From contig NC_061508.1 of assembly GCF_022539505.1 (NCBI RefSeq), positions 68,457,754-68,521,753 of the forward strand: a stretch of 64,000 bases of DNA, written 5' to 3'. This document shows positions 1 to 11,721 of this stretch, piece by piece (position 1 is the stretch's first letter; the number at the start of each line of letters is the position of its first letter). The DNA is from Lolium rigidum. Taxonomy: Eukaryota; Streptophyta; Magnoliopsida; Poales; Poaceae. The translations under genes were made by a program, and so were the position numbers. Under the pieces are notes generated by a model. The model did not search any database. It was not told where the DNA came from and saw only the letters and a list, made by a program, of their open reading frames with translations.

Positions 1-888
1 TACCATGTTATGTTAATTATCAAGTTATTACATATGTGTTGTTTATGATCTTGCATGCTCTCCGTTACTAGTAGAGGCTCTGGCCAAGTTTTTGCTTTGA
101 ACTCCAAGAGGGAGTATTTATGCTCGATAGTGGGTTCATGCCTGCATTGACACCTGGGACAGTGACAGAAAGTTCTAAGGTTGTGCTGTGTCTTGTTGCC
201 ACTAGGGATAAAACATTGGCGCTATGTCCGAGGATGTAGTTGTTGATTACATTACGCACCATACTTAATGCAATTGTCCGTTGCTTTGCAACTTAATACC
301 GGAAGGGGTTCGGACGATAACCCGAAGGTGGACTTTTTAGGCATAGATGCGAGTTGGATGGCGGTCTATGTACTTTGTCGTAATGCCCAATTAAATCTCA
401 CTATACTTATCATGACATGTATGTGCATTGTTATGCCCTCTCTATTTGTCAATTGCCCGACTGTAATTTGTTCACCCAACATGCTTTTATCTTATGGGAG
501 AGACACCTCTAGTGAACTGTGGACCCCGGTCCATTCTTTTAATACTGAAATACAAATCTCGTTGCAATACTTGTTTTACTCGTTTTCTCTGCAAACAATC
601 ATCTTCCACACAATTCGGTTAATCCTTTGTTACAGCAAGCCGGTGAGATTGACAACCTCACTGTTTCGTTGGGGAAAAGTACTTTGGTTGTGTTGTGCAG
701 GTTCCACGTTGGCGTCGGAATCTCTGGTGTTGCGCCGCACTACATCCCGCCGCCATCAACCTTCAACGTGCTTCTTGACTCCTACTGGGTTCGATTAAAC
801 CTTGGTTTCTTATCGAGGGAAACTTGCCGCTGTGCGCATCACACCTTCCTCTTGGGGTTCCCAACGGACGTGTCAACTACACGCATCA
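1..888 (+). mobile_element. Athila-lineage LTR, 3' part (Sabrina/WHAM-like, name tentative)
   Basis: The sequence matches, by eye, the LTRs at 9908-11508 and 15095-16694 and, more closely, the antisense copies at 20964-21905 and 44351-47744. All share the run from the unit near 50 (tcttgcatgctctcc) through the line near 340-520 to the conserved end. The LTR ends in CA at 888 and is followed ten bases later by a tRNA primer site, so this is a 5' LTR whose start lies left of the window. Small ORFs across it are chance frames and are not conserved between copies. Confidence 0.85.
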
Positions 889-898
889 AGCAAATTTC

Positions 899-917
899 TG
901 GCGCCGTTGCCGGGGAA
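899..917 (+). other. Primer-binding site of the Athila element
   Basis: TGGCGCCGTTGCCGGGGA, the primer site used by plant Athila-lineage elements, lies ten bases after the LTR end. It fixes the orientation of the 1-888 LTR as a 5' LTR. The Athila leader can be followed only to about 955. Beyond that, unrelated GC-rich sequence begins, so the rest of this element is not here. Confidence 0.85.
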
Positions 918-991
918 CTGAAGAAAAGTTACTCCACAAAGATTTCTAACTCCCACGTCAACTCCGCACCAGCACTCACTCGCCGAGATCC

Positions 992-2151
992 ATGGCGTTC
1001 AACGAGCAGGACGGCGCGGCCAACAACGGCTTCCCCCGCCGGTCGCTCCACGCGTGGGAGGGCCACCTCCTCCACCAGGCGGGGTACCCCTGCCCGCCGG
1101 ATACGAGGCCTCCCGGCGGCGGGTGGCGGCTAAGTGCGGGCGGCGTGCCAATCCCGCCGCCGCCCCAGGGCCACGCCCTCGACGTTGCCATCGAGGAGGT
1201 CCGGCAAACCTTGTCGGACCAGGACCGCGCCCAACCGCAGTTCCACCCCGACAACTACACGTCGTGGAATTCATTCTTCCTACGGCGGTGGGAGCGGGAG
1301 CTCGCCTCCTACGACGGCCCGCCGCCTCCGCGCGACAACGCCGCTGGGCGCCGGCGCTGGTGGAGCGCGTCGGGTCGGAACCTCGAGGCCGTCCTCGAAC
1401 ACATCGAGCGCGGCAACTACCCCCTTCTGACGATGCCCCCCCGTCGAGGGCATCGGGCAGCCGCCACCGGGGCAGCTGGCAGCCACGGCGCATGGCTACC
1501 AGCTCCTCATCGTTCGGATCGGCGACGAGGGCGACGCCGAGCTCCAGGTCGGCGCCAACCTTGGCGCCGGTGAAACGGGAGGCTCATTCCTCGTCCCGCA
1601 GCCATCAGCGCAGCGGCGGCGGCATCGTCATACGCGACTCGTCGACGCCACGCGGCCAGCAGCGCCTGGTTCGCCCCAAGCGCGAACCAGGCACCTCCGA
1701 CGAGCGGAAGCGGAAGCCGGTGAAGGAGGAGGTCCACGACGCCGAGGAAGCCGTGATCCTCGAGGCCGTCATGGCGAGGTCCCTCCAGGACCTCGTCCCC
1801 GCCGAGAACGCCATGCCCCTCGACCAGGCCCGCGCCTGGTCGAGGGAGCAGTGGGAGAAGGAGGAGGCGGAGCGGCAGGCTCGGCTCCTCGAGCAGGCCG
1901 CTCGCTACCGCCGGCCTGCGACTCCTCCATCCGGCGTCGCCGTCCCCGTCATCGACCTCGAGGAGTCCGACGTCGTGTGGTACAAGCCCTCGCCGTCCCC
2001 GCCTCGCACCAGTGGCCGGTGGGGAGACGCCGGCCAAGGCAGCAGCCAGGCGGCGTCGGCGCCGCCGCAGTTTGACGACGACTGCTCCGACGATGATGGC
2101 GGCGATGGCGACAAGGACTACATGGTGTTCTACCGCCATTTCGACATGTAG
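992..2151 (+). pseudogene. Grass repeat-associated hypothetical protein, frameshifted
   Basis: Two overlapping frames make up one reading. Residues from the ATG at 992 (MAFNEQDGAANNGF...) run to about 1435. The reading then continues in the +1 frame to the stop at 2149-2151 (...YMVFYRHFDM). The switch falls on a run of seven C at 1436-1442, so a one-base indel is the simplest explanation. The N-terminal part has a YPCPP motif and a tryptophan-rich segment. The C-terminal half is charged, with an alpha-helical stretch rich in E, R, Q and A near 1800-1900 and an acidic tail. No catalytic domain is recognised. From memory, such proteins are repeated many times in wheat-group genomes and track transposons; function is unknown. 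GC is far higher than in the flanks. It could instead be a host gene fragment captured by a transposon. Confidence 0.5.
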
Positions 2152-2421
2152 AGCGCCGTGTTTTAATATTTAGAGTTGTATTCCCCTGGCCGAATTCGAA
2201 ATATAGTCGAATTCGGCCTCTATGTATGATCATTAAAGTTAGTCTAAATTCAATCATGTTTTGCCGTATTTCGTCAAGTTTTCGTTTTTCAAAATTAAAT
2301 CGCCGTCTACGACTGGGATCGCGGCTGGGAAACTGGCTCTCCCCATGCTATTTTTTCGTCCAATCCGGACGAAATTAACCCTGAATTTCGGCGTGGGGAG
2401 GCCAAACGAGTGGACATGCCC
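2152..2421 (+). mobile_element. 3' flank and Harbinger-like terminus
   Basis: The sequence after the stop at 2151 is AT-rich. It ends with a terminus whose reverse complement begins GGGCATGTCCACTCG, at 2407-2421, immediately followed by TTA (2422-2424). GGGCATGTCC-type ends with a TTA/TAA duplication are typical of PIF/Harbinger elements. The matching left end was not found upstream of 992, so the left half was lost at the junction with the Athila leader near 955. Confidence 0.4.
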
Positions 2422-2676
2422 TTACCAGCAGCAACCAACAAAGGCTCCCTGCATGCTGAAGTATATCCATTTGTTTTCCTTTTTCTCAGAAAAAGAAAAC
2501 AGTTGCTGTGCTCATTAGTCATTTCGTTGTGAAGGAAAAAAGCATGGGACTTTAGCAGTGCATTTATTATGGGCCTTCCATTTCAAAGTGGCTTTGGTGA
2601 GCCGATGCCATCACAGGCCAAGCAGAAACGCAGACATCCAGCCCACCTGTCAAGCGTCAACTTCCGTTTGCCCACC
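2422..2676. other. Unassigned spacer
   Basis: About 250 bases between the Harbinger-like end and the MITE. I see no ORF or repeat signature. The flank just before the MITE resembles ordinary low-copy grass intergenic DNA. Confidence 0.4.
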
Positions 2677-2685
2677 CAGAAACGG

Positions 2686-3411
2686 AAATCCTATACACCG
2701 ACCAGGTCGGTGCCTACCAGGCACCGCACACCCTGGTCGGGTATTGGGCCTGGCCCATTTTCATCATCTTCTTTTTTTCGTTTTCTGTTTCTGTTTCTGT
2801 TTTTTCTTTTTTCTTTTTTCTGTTTTCTGTTTTCTGTTTTCTGTTTTCCTTTTCCGTTTTCTTTCTTTTCTGTTTATTTTTATTTTTGTTCAAAATCGAA
2901 AATTCAAATTTAAAATTTGTTTAAATTTGAAAAAGTTCAAATTTTGAAAAGTGTTCAAATCGAAAATTGTTCGAGAAAATTCAAATTCGAAATTTTTTTC
3001 AAATAAAAAATTGTTCAAAAAAAATTTGTTCAAATACGAAAATTGTTCAAATAAAAAATTGTTCAAATTCGAAATTTGTTCGTGTATAAAAAATAATAAA
3101 TTTTAAATTTTTTGTTCAATTTTAAAATTTGTTCCAATTTAAAATTTGTTCCAATTTGAAAATTGTTCCAATCTAAAAAATGTTCAAATTTTAAAAATAT
3201 TTAAATTTTAGAAAAACTAAAATAGTTCTTAAAATCGGGTCTAAAAAGAATCAGCTTTTAAAAAACGTAAAAAGAAAATTAAACAGAAAAAACAAAAAAG
3301 CAAAAGAAACCAAAAAAAGAAAGAGTGAGAATGTTGGGCCGGCCCAACAACCTGCCTGGGGGGTGTGCGGCGCCTGGTCCGCACCGACCAGGTCGGCGTA
3401 CAGCACCCCCC
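2686..3411. mobile_element. Mutator-type MITE with 9-bp target duplication
   Basis: Two inverted arms of roughly 65-70 bp (about 2691-2760 and 3330-3403) pair at perhaps 75-80% identity by eye. Both contain CACCGACC/GGTCGG and GCACCGCACACC elements and end in GGGCC. The core is AT-rich: T-rich TTTTCTG repeats next to the left arm have an A-rich complement next to the right arm, with GTTCAAAT-type repeats between. The 9-mer CAGAAACGG occurs directly before (2677-2685) and after (3412-3420), as expected for a Mutator-superfamily target duplication. There is no coding capacity. Confidence 0.75.
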
Positions 3412-3420
3412 CAGAAACGG

Positions 3421-6400
3421 CCTCCCGATTCCTGCCGTAAGCGCCGCCATTAGCGTCAAATCGGAAACCCTAAGCGGGCTGGTGGGAGACATGACGGACG
3501 GAGACGCAAATAATAGAACTGGAGAGACATCATAATCGAACGTGTGCTCGAACACGCTAAAATTGGGTGGTGGATCCTCTTCATCTTTGATCGAGCCGAT
3601 CAGCTATGTATTGCATGTTCTTGAAACGGAGACATGACTTCAATTCAGGACCGCGCCACGACGCGACTTCGTAGCTGGCGTTAACGTACCATGAACTTGT
3701 GTAGGAAAACGCGAGAATCTATCTGGACTTAACCGGTGCGGTTACACTTACCAATATATTAGTTCTGCTTCAAGATCGGTCAAACTTAAGTTACACAACT
3801 TATATATGCCTCAACTTTAGGATTTTTTATACATACTAAAATATTTTGTGAGTTTTGTACAGATCGGAAGTGGTTCCAAATTTCACACGCATACATCTAT
3901 GCATCTTTTTTGAAAACGCATACATGCATACATCTATATGTGCGATTTTTTTTTTGAGATATATGTGCGATTTTTTTTAATAAAGCTTGAACATATGATT
4001 TTCTTGGCCGTAAGAAAAGCTTATTTTTCCTTGTAGGCTCTGCCTCCCACTTCCTATCGGCTTGTGGGTTGGGGTTAAACTAAACTCTGCTCCGAATATT
4101 CCCTCTAAGGAAAATGGAAGATACCGAGGGTCTCTCTGATTTGCACGATTTTAAGAAAGCGGGAGTAGAAATAACACAGAATTGCAATGACATGCCCATT
4201 TCAACCATATAGGATTCCTTGTGCACCAAAGTTTATTTGATTTCACCATAGAAAAACAAAGGATTCTTGAAAAGAGCTTTAAATGAATGCTAGATTTACT
4301 ATAAAATCTACTGCGAATGATTTCTTTGGGAAACAGTTATAAGTATTTGAAGCCTTCAAATTTTCTATGAAAAATCTCTTTTTACAAAAAAGTGTCAGCT
4401 TTATTATTAGGCAAAATCATCTTAAAATCGTTTGCATTATATAAACTACCACTAACATTGGATTTGGCTAATCGGGCTAGGGCTAGTGCTTTAAAAAAAA
4501 ACTAAAACAAATTAACAACATAAATATAATATTTATCATCTACCATGTGATAAATATAATCAATCCCTAATTTGAAACACTCGTTGGTAAATAAAAAAAC
4601 TATAAATTTAACACTGATTTTGTTAATGGACCAAATTTGTAGCTATTTCGAAATAGCTACCCCTTATAGTATTTTCTTTTAGCTTTTCAAGTTGCGTCAT
4701 AAATTTATATCTGAAATTTTGTGAAATGGACAATGTATATGTGTTAAATTATTTTCAGATTTTCCGTATGGAATGTCAACACTACCTAGATTGTTGTTGA
4801 AAAAACTGGCAAAAAAGTGATTCGGCCGCATTTTAGGCCATTCCCTAGTGTCCTAGGCCTCTAGGTATATTAATATCTGAATTATCACCTTTGTTTGCCG
4901 TTGGGTTAAAGTGATTTTTTCTCTTGTACCACTTGGCCCATCAAATGTACCTATGCTGGTATCTAAAAGTCTAACGGCAAGGAAAAATGCCGAGCATGCT
5001 TTACGAAAGATACCCAGGTCTGTGAGACTGTGACCCATTAATCAATGTGCTACAGAGACAGTGTCTGATTAGGGATTCTAGGCTCTATCCAACTTTGAAG
5101 GTAGGGTACATGCTTTCGATAACCACTGCTCAAGTCTCCCACAAACGAAAATGACATATGAAGGAAAAGGAAATCAACAATCATAAAAAGATGCTGTAGT
5201 GGCTCTTTCTCGGGTAGATTGATCTTCAAAGTACAGTGCTTTGGCATGTTTTCATTTTCCAGCAATACCAAGATAGTGGGCGATAAGATGATTTGATTTG
5301 TCGTCTCGATGGTCGGAAGACAATTACCAGCAAAGTGCGGTACGGTAGCTCGGTGTTGAAAGTTAAAACCTGTACTTGTTTGATGTGTGGCCAGTTGAGC
5401 GTGTCTCCGGTGTCCTGGGTGCTGCTTGTAACGTCTCTTTGTTAGATTGCGGGTCATGTCCAATTTATTTGATGGTTTGCAGCAGGACCAACCAGTTGAA
5501 ATATATAACTCTCACTTAGCGGGATTCACGGTCCAATTATATGGCACATGCGTCTGCGTCTAATATATATCTAGATAAAGTTGTGAATATATCGAAGGGA
5601 GTATATTATTGGTTAGTCGAAGTTAAAACACGTAAAACTATATCATGTATGTTTTTTCTTTTCTATAGCTTACATATGGGCTGGGTCTGGGCCACCCTTC
5701 CACCTACGTGGCTATGATGAGTAGTAATGTTATCATATTTTTCTTGCAAAGTAAGCGTCTCCATTTGAATTTGTGTTGCATATGTGCATAGGGCTACAAT
5801 TGGACTCGGTATATTTTGAGGGTTTGATATTGAAATCAAACAAATGTACTGTAAGCACGTTATAAAAAGGCACCGCATGTACGAAAATAGACTAGATGAA
5901 CTTGGTACGCTAGACGCAATGTGGTGAGTGGGACGGTCAGAGATGCCTCGTATGATGTCTTTAACGGGTTTATAGTTGATTGTACTAGATATAGACCACA
6001 TGTGATCGTACCCTTGGATGTAATCATTGGTCGTTGAACCTTATTGACGAACACCACCTTTCCATCTAGTTTCTGCAATTGTTTGACTGTGTAAATTATA
6101 ACAGGTGGTACTAAATCTGGGTTGCAGTTTGAACAATGATGGAATACCTCCTTCGAAGCGGTGCGTTAATTATCTTCTTTTTTTGCATAGGTTGCAGCAT
6201 ATACATGGGTGGATTATTTTTTGGGATTTTTGGAGAACACAAAAAAAGATGACTATTGCTAATTAAGCTCCAAGAGAAAACAGGCTCATAAGAATGAGAT
6301 GGAGACGGATTCTCGAAAATGATGTGGAAGCAAAGTACACGACCGGCAAGTTAGCCTGCCCACGTCCCATTGAGTAACCAGGAGTGATGCATTGGTTGAA

Positions 6401-9329
6401 CGGGTTTAATGTTGATGTAACTTACACTGCCCCAACAGAGTGAAAGGTATCCGAAGTTCCAATCCAAACAATCAACGATCAGGTAGCTAGCTAGCTATTC
6501 GAACTTGAGAGGAGGGAAGGGTACTGGGGCTAGGGACCAGGACGTGCACTGCGCACCTGCGCTTGCTACCTAGCTGTACTGATCGGGGCCAGCAGATCAT
6601 GGGGCGATATTCTCTGCTTCCACACGGACGGTCGGCCGTTGATCCCACATTCCCGTTGCACGTAACGGCATACCGTTTTGTTTTCTCGTTGGAGGCGGGG
6701 TGGTCCACGCTCGCTAGCTGATGGTGCAAACATTTTGGCTGTGCTTCCAAGGTAGGCCTCGGGCACTAGACCAATGCATTTTGGTCGCCAAAAATAACGG
6801 TGTGCCTGCTTAGATCAGACCGCGGACGTGAAGTTAGTCTTCGGGCTATAAATAACTATTTGCGTCTAGGGTTGTCCACAACGGTCCGATGCATTTTATC
6901 CTAAACCATACTTTTCTACCTAAATAATAGAATATATGTAACAAATTGGCTATACAAACAACGAAAATAGAGGTTCGAAATACTTTATTATTACATTCAA
7001 ATAAATGACAAAGTCCTGATGCATTGCTATGCATGAAAATAGATAGAGCATAGTTCATAATTAACAAATAAAACGAGACGAGATTGATTACTTGTGACAA
7101 GTCTTGTTGGTGTGTTGTCTGCATATATGATATAGTGCTTATTTGTACTACTTGTTGGTGATGTAATTAAGTTTAAGAACAGCTCAATTGAGAAATTGAT
7201 AATGTTACATTGCGGAAGATCTAGGATCACCACTTGCCACTTTCTTCCAAAGGTAAAGATGAAAAGGATATTTCATTTCTATTCCTACAAGGCAAGCTCA
7301 TAAGGTGAAGTAGTAATACATAATCTTCATTGGAAATAACATTTTCTTGCAAAGATGAACTTTTTTAGTCATTGCTTCGCAATAGATGTCACTTTTTTGT
7401 ACCTCCTCTGTTACTTTTTGTAGGGCATTGATGAGTTGAAACAATAGCATATTGAGCTTCATAAGGGGCTTATCCAATGTTTGGTTCAATTTTCAGTTCC
7501 ACGGCTTTACCAGACTACTCATATTATTTAGTGGTTATAGTTTTATATGTTAGAGTCATTATCCATGATCAGGATTGGTTCTTCATTCGGAATTAGCTTG
7601 TTGAAGTTTTACGCAATCTTTTGTTTCATTACTTCAGTAGGAAAAATAGTCATATAGACAAAGGTTCAATATTGTCACAATCAAGCTCTCCTTGGAAGTG
7701 TCTTATCACATCCTTCTCTTAAAAAATAGCTAATGAAGCTTCCTTTGAGGGTCTAAGGGTCCAGTATCTCCTTTTCTCCTTATCTTCCAATTTGTATTAT
7801 ATGTGACCCAAATTATATATGTAGAATATGATTTACGATAAAATTTAGGGTTTTGCTTCGTTGCCCCCCCCCCCTTGAAACTTTGGTTCCTTCTGAATGG
7901 GTAGGATCTTCCGATACCCCTTCATGGGCTAACTTATCCCTTCCACTTTAGTGGTGGTGGAAGAGGAGGGGGGACACCGAAGCACACCTATAAATTTATT
8001 AGAAGGAGTCATACATAGATTTGCATGTCAAACACTGAATACCTGTGTAGTGGTTTTTTCCTTCAGGGAGCACGCAGAGGAGAAACACAATTACGAGTAC
8101 GCAAAGGAAGCGATGTATCTGCATAGTACATTCTTTTTCTCATCAATTCTGTATTCTACATACACATGATGCTTGCTTTCAAGTTTCTTACACATTCAGC
8201 ATTAATTAAGTAACTGAGATGCCGAATTATTTTGTAGCTCATTGAAAGTAAAATTTGTCAATTCAGTTGTGCTATCTCTCATATGTTGCCATGTGTTGGC
8301 AATGCTTAGCTAAACAAATTAGCGATAGTCCTCTTTGAGTGCTACAAAATAAATTAGCAATAATTCTCCTCCATTGTCACATGTTTCACAAGAGAGTTCC
8401 TCGTGTGTCAAAAAACTTTGTGGTTTCAGTTTAAAAAGGCCCCATGGATTTCCTCAAATGCATGCACACTAATCTATTCAGTGAAAGGCGACCATGAAAA
8501 AGTGGTGTGTTTCAGCACGCTTAGAACACACGATTTTCCGAGATATAGAAATAGCTAAACGAAAGTGGCATCTAAATTGTAAAGAACCTTTTTTAAGATT
8601 TGAGTGCATAATTTGGATTTGTGGCTGCCATTCCTTCTCAAGTTTGCTACTGATGCAGACCTGCTCTACTCTTAGCGCATAGATTGTAGTTCATGGTTAT
8701 TTTGATGTGTCTGACAACTACGTTAGCAATGGCAAGCCTATAATAAAAGGAAAGTTGTAGGATACACCTATGTATGTTTTAAAATATACATTACTTGAGA
8801 CAAATAGATACTTATATTAATCACTTCTTTGCTCATATCTTCCAACTTGCTTTTGCCTTGTGACAATTTGATGATTTCTTCGTACGAAATATGTTGGTAG
8901 GCCCACAAGCCCTCAAACACCACTTTGGATCACTTTGAACGATCAATGGCAAAATAGGAGTATCGTTATTAGTTTTGAAAAGAATATTTGAACAGAAATG
9001 TTGTGCAGAGCACAGCTTAGATCGCCCACTTCAGTGAATAGTACATGCTAAGGACCCAAAGAGGAGGAGACACAACATGCCAATTGTGCCACCGATGAGT
9101 CCATCCGGACTGAACACCGCATGAGATATGTACATTACAAGGTCAGGCGGTGATTTGAGATGTTGCCTTCGGTTGTTTCCTATTCAATCTACTAGATGTA
9201 TGCTATGTACAAAAACTGACCAAGACAAAAACTAGAGGCAAATGCGTGATATCGCTCTGCTAGAGCGCAGGACGATAGACGATGTCATGACGACGCACTT
9301 GATGAAAACCAACATAGAGGAAGTATGTG
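3421..9329. other. Low-copy non-coding stretch
   Basis: Nearly 6 kb with ordinary AT content. No ORF has recognisable protein character; the longest (5050-5463, minus, 137 codons) has no domain I recognise. A short direct duplication of ATATGTGCGATTTTTTTT lies at about 3938-3980. A C homopolymer occurs at 7865-7874. A possible right end of a Stowaway MITE (GAAGGGAGTATAT) lies at about 5594-5607 with no partner. I see no rRNA, tRNA or full transposon in it. Confidence 0.5.
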
Positions 9330-9585
9330 TAGGGTTTGTACCATAGAAAACAAAAAAAATCTACCGCAAGAACGGATAAAACTAAGATTCAATCTACGGA
9401 AAATCCAAGATCTAATCTACGAAATAGGTGCAGCGAGATAGATGAGAAACTAACCCTCGAATATCCAAAGCCTTAACGAGATCAGATCTCGTGGTTAATG
9501 AAGAAGTTCCTTCTGGTGCTGTGATCGGGCATCACTTCCGTACTCGGTCACACGTACGGAGTCGATGTATACGTCCTCTCCCCGT
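9330..9585 (-). mobile_element. BARE/WIS/Angela-type LTR relic
   Basis: The segment CCATAGAAAACAAAAAAAAT onward aligns by eye with the antisense BARE-type LTR at 61937-62210. Shared blocks include GATCTAATCTACGAA, GAGATCAGATCTCG and CACTTCCGTACTCGGTCACACG. It covers only the 3' end of the LTR and stops abruptly at 9585, where another LTR begins, so it is an old truncated copy. Confidence 0.75.
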
Positions 9586-9907
9586 TGTAAGGGTATTCTA
9601 CCCTTATCCATTATTTTGGTAACAATTACGTCTTAGCTAGAATATTAGACTAATACTTGCCTACTAGATTATGCTCAGGTTTTAGTCCATCAAGCATATT
9701 GGTGTATCAATGGAACTGGAAGGTGAAGGGAGACCTCCCCCCATTTCGATGTAAATAGGGGAGACACTGTTTTTCCAAGTGCAGGTTGGCGATGACCCCA
9801 GCAGGACTGGCCATCCCACCGGCCAGCTTGGCACCTGACCCGGCAGGACCGAGTGTCTCACCGGCTCGCCCGGCATCGACCAGTTGTGGTTCTTGTGCCA
9901 AGCGGGG
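9586..9907 (+). mobile_element. Unassigned LTR element X, left part of LTR
   Basis: The sequence begins TGTAAGGGTATTC directly against the truncated BARE relic and runs into the Athila element at 9908. Its continuation lies at 16700. The GC-rich unit CCCGGCAGGACCGAGTGTCTC (about 9839-9860) recurs in slightly altered form at about 16866-16887, so both parts belong to one repeat-bearing LTR. The family was not identified with certainty. Confidence 0.6.
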
Positions 9908-11508
9908 TGATACGTCTCAAACGTATCTATAATTTCTTACGTTCCATGCTAGTTTTATGACAATACTCACACGTTTTACATATATTTTATATCATTTTGA
10001 TGCATTTTCCGGCACTAACCTATTAACAAGATGCCGAAGCGACAGTTCTTGTTTTCTGCTGTTTTTGGTTTCAGAAATCCTACACAGGAAATATTCTCGG
10101 AATTGGACGAAACAAAAGCCCAGAGTCTTATTTTCCACGGAGCTTTCCAGAAGACCGAAGGAGATACGAAGTGGGGCCACGAGGTGGCGACACCACCTGG
10201 CGGCGCGGGCCCGCGGCCAAGGAGGGGCCCGCGCCGCCCTATGGTGTGGGCCCCTCGTGAGCCCCCCCCCCCCCGACTCTGCCCTTCCGCCTACTTAAAC
10301 TCTCCGTCGTGAAAACCCTAGTACCGAGAGCCACGAGAGAAAAACATACTGTGACGCCGTCGCCACCAATCCCATCTCGGGGGATTCAGGAGATCGTCTC
10401 CGGCACCCTGCCGGAGAGGGGAATCATCACCGGAGGACTCTACATCATCATGTCCGCCTCCGGATTGATGCGTGAGTAGTTCATCCTTGGACTATGGGTC
10501 CATAGCAGTAGCTAGATGGTTGTCTTCTCCTCTTGTGCTATCATGTTTAGATCTTGTGAGCTGCCTATCATGATCAAGATCGTCTATTTGTAATGCTACA
10601 TGTTGTGTTTGTTGGGATCCGATGAATATGGAATACTACGTCAAGTTTATTATTGATCTATCATATATGTCTTGTTTATGATCTTGCATGCTCTCCGTTG
10701 CTAGTAGAGGCTCTGGCCAAGTTGATACTTGTGACTCCAAGAGGGAGTATTTATGCTCGATAGTGGGTTCATGCCTCCATTGAATCTGGGACAGTGACAG
10801 AAAGTTCTAAGGTTGTGGATGTGTTGTTGCCACTAGGAATAAAACATCGATGCTTTGTCTAAGGATAAAACATCGACGCACCATACTTAATGCAATTGTC
10901 TGTTGTTTGCAACTTAATACTGGAAGGGGTGCGGATGCTAACCCGAAGGTGGACTTTTTAGGCATAGATGCATGCTGGATAGCGGTCTATGTACTTTGTC
11001 GTAATGCCCTAAGTAAATCTCATAGTAGTCATCATGATATGTATGTGCATTGTTATGCCCTCTCTATTTGTCAATTGCCCAACTGTAATTTGTTCACCCA
11101 ACATGCTATTTATCTTATTGGAGAGACACCACTAGTGAACTGTGGACCCCGGTCCATTCTTTTACATCTGAATACAATCAACTACAATCTTTGTTCTCTG
11201 TTGTTCTTCACAAGCAAACATCATTCTCCACACCATACATTTAATCCTTTGTTTACAGCAAGCCGGCGAGATTGACAACCTCACTGTTAAGTTGGGGCAA
11301 AGTATTTTGGTTGTGTTGTGCAGGTTCCACGTTGGCGCCGGAATCCCTGGTGTTGCGCTGCACTACACTCCTTCACCAACAACCTTCACGTGGCCTTCAT
11401 CTCCTACTGGTTCGATAACCTTGGTTTCTTGCGAGGGAAAACTGGCTGCTGTACGCATCACACCTTCCTCTTGGGGTTCCCAACGGACGTGTGCTTCACG
11501 CGTTATCA
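9908..11508 (+). repeat. 5' LTR of element A
   Basis: Starts TGATACGTCTC and ends CGCGTTATCA. It contains a GC-rich block near 10190-10300, a likely promoter region just before CCTACTTAAACTC (about 10290). It differs from the 3' LTR by a local replacement near 10862-10880. There a second copy of GGATAAAACATCGA replaces about 18 bases present in the 3' LTR at 16040-16057. Confidence 0.9.
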
Positions 11509-11519
11509 AGCTCTTTTTC

Positions 11520-11537
11520 TGGCGCCGTTGCCGGGAG
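11520..11537 (+). other. Primer-binding site of element A
   Basis: TGGCGCCGTTGCCGGGAGA, eleven bases after the LTR end at 11508. It matches the Athila-type primer site at 899 apart from the final G run. Confidence 0.85.
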
Positions 11538-11721
11538 ATCAAGACACGCTGCAAGGGGAGTCTCTCACATCCAATCTCTTTACTTTGTTTATTGTCTTGC
11601 TTTACTTTATTTTATTTTCTGTTTTGTTTGCTTTCTTTATATCAAAAACACACACAAAATTAGTTACTAGTTTTACTTTATTTAATTCTGTTCTGCTTAG
11701 TTTATTTTTATTATTGCTAAA

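Noticed and set aside
4853..5463. Minus-strand ORFs of 61 and 137 codons
   Set aside because: No recognisable domain and no start context. They are probably chance in low-copy DNA, though a gene relic cannot be excluded.
5594..5607. Possible Stowaway right end (GAAGGGAGTATAT)
   Set aside because: Only a dozen bases, with no left terminus, no central palindrome and no TA duplication that I can pair.
7865..7874. C homopolymer
   Set aside because: Simple sequence, with no structure around it that suggests function.
10031..10312. ORFs within LTRs (also around 15218, 25291, 30258 and 43982)
   Set aside because: They lie in LTR sequence, differ between LTR copies by frameshifts and stops, and match no protein.
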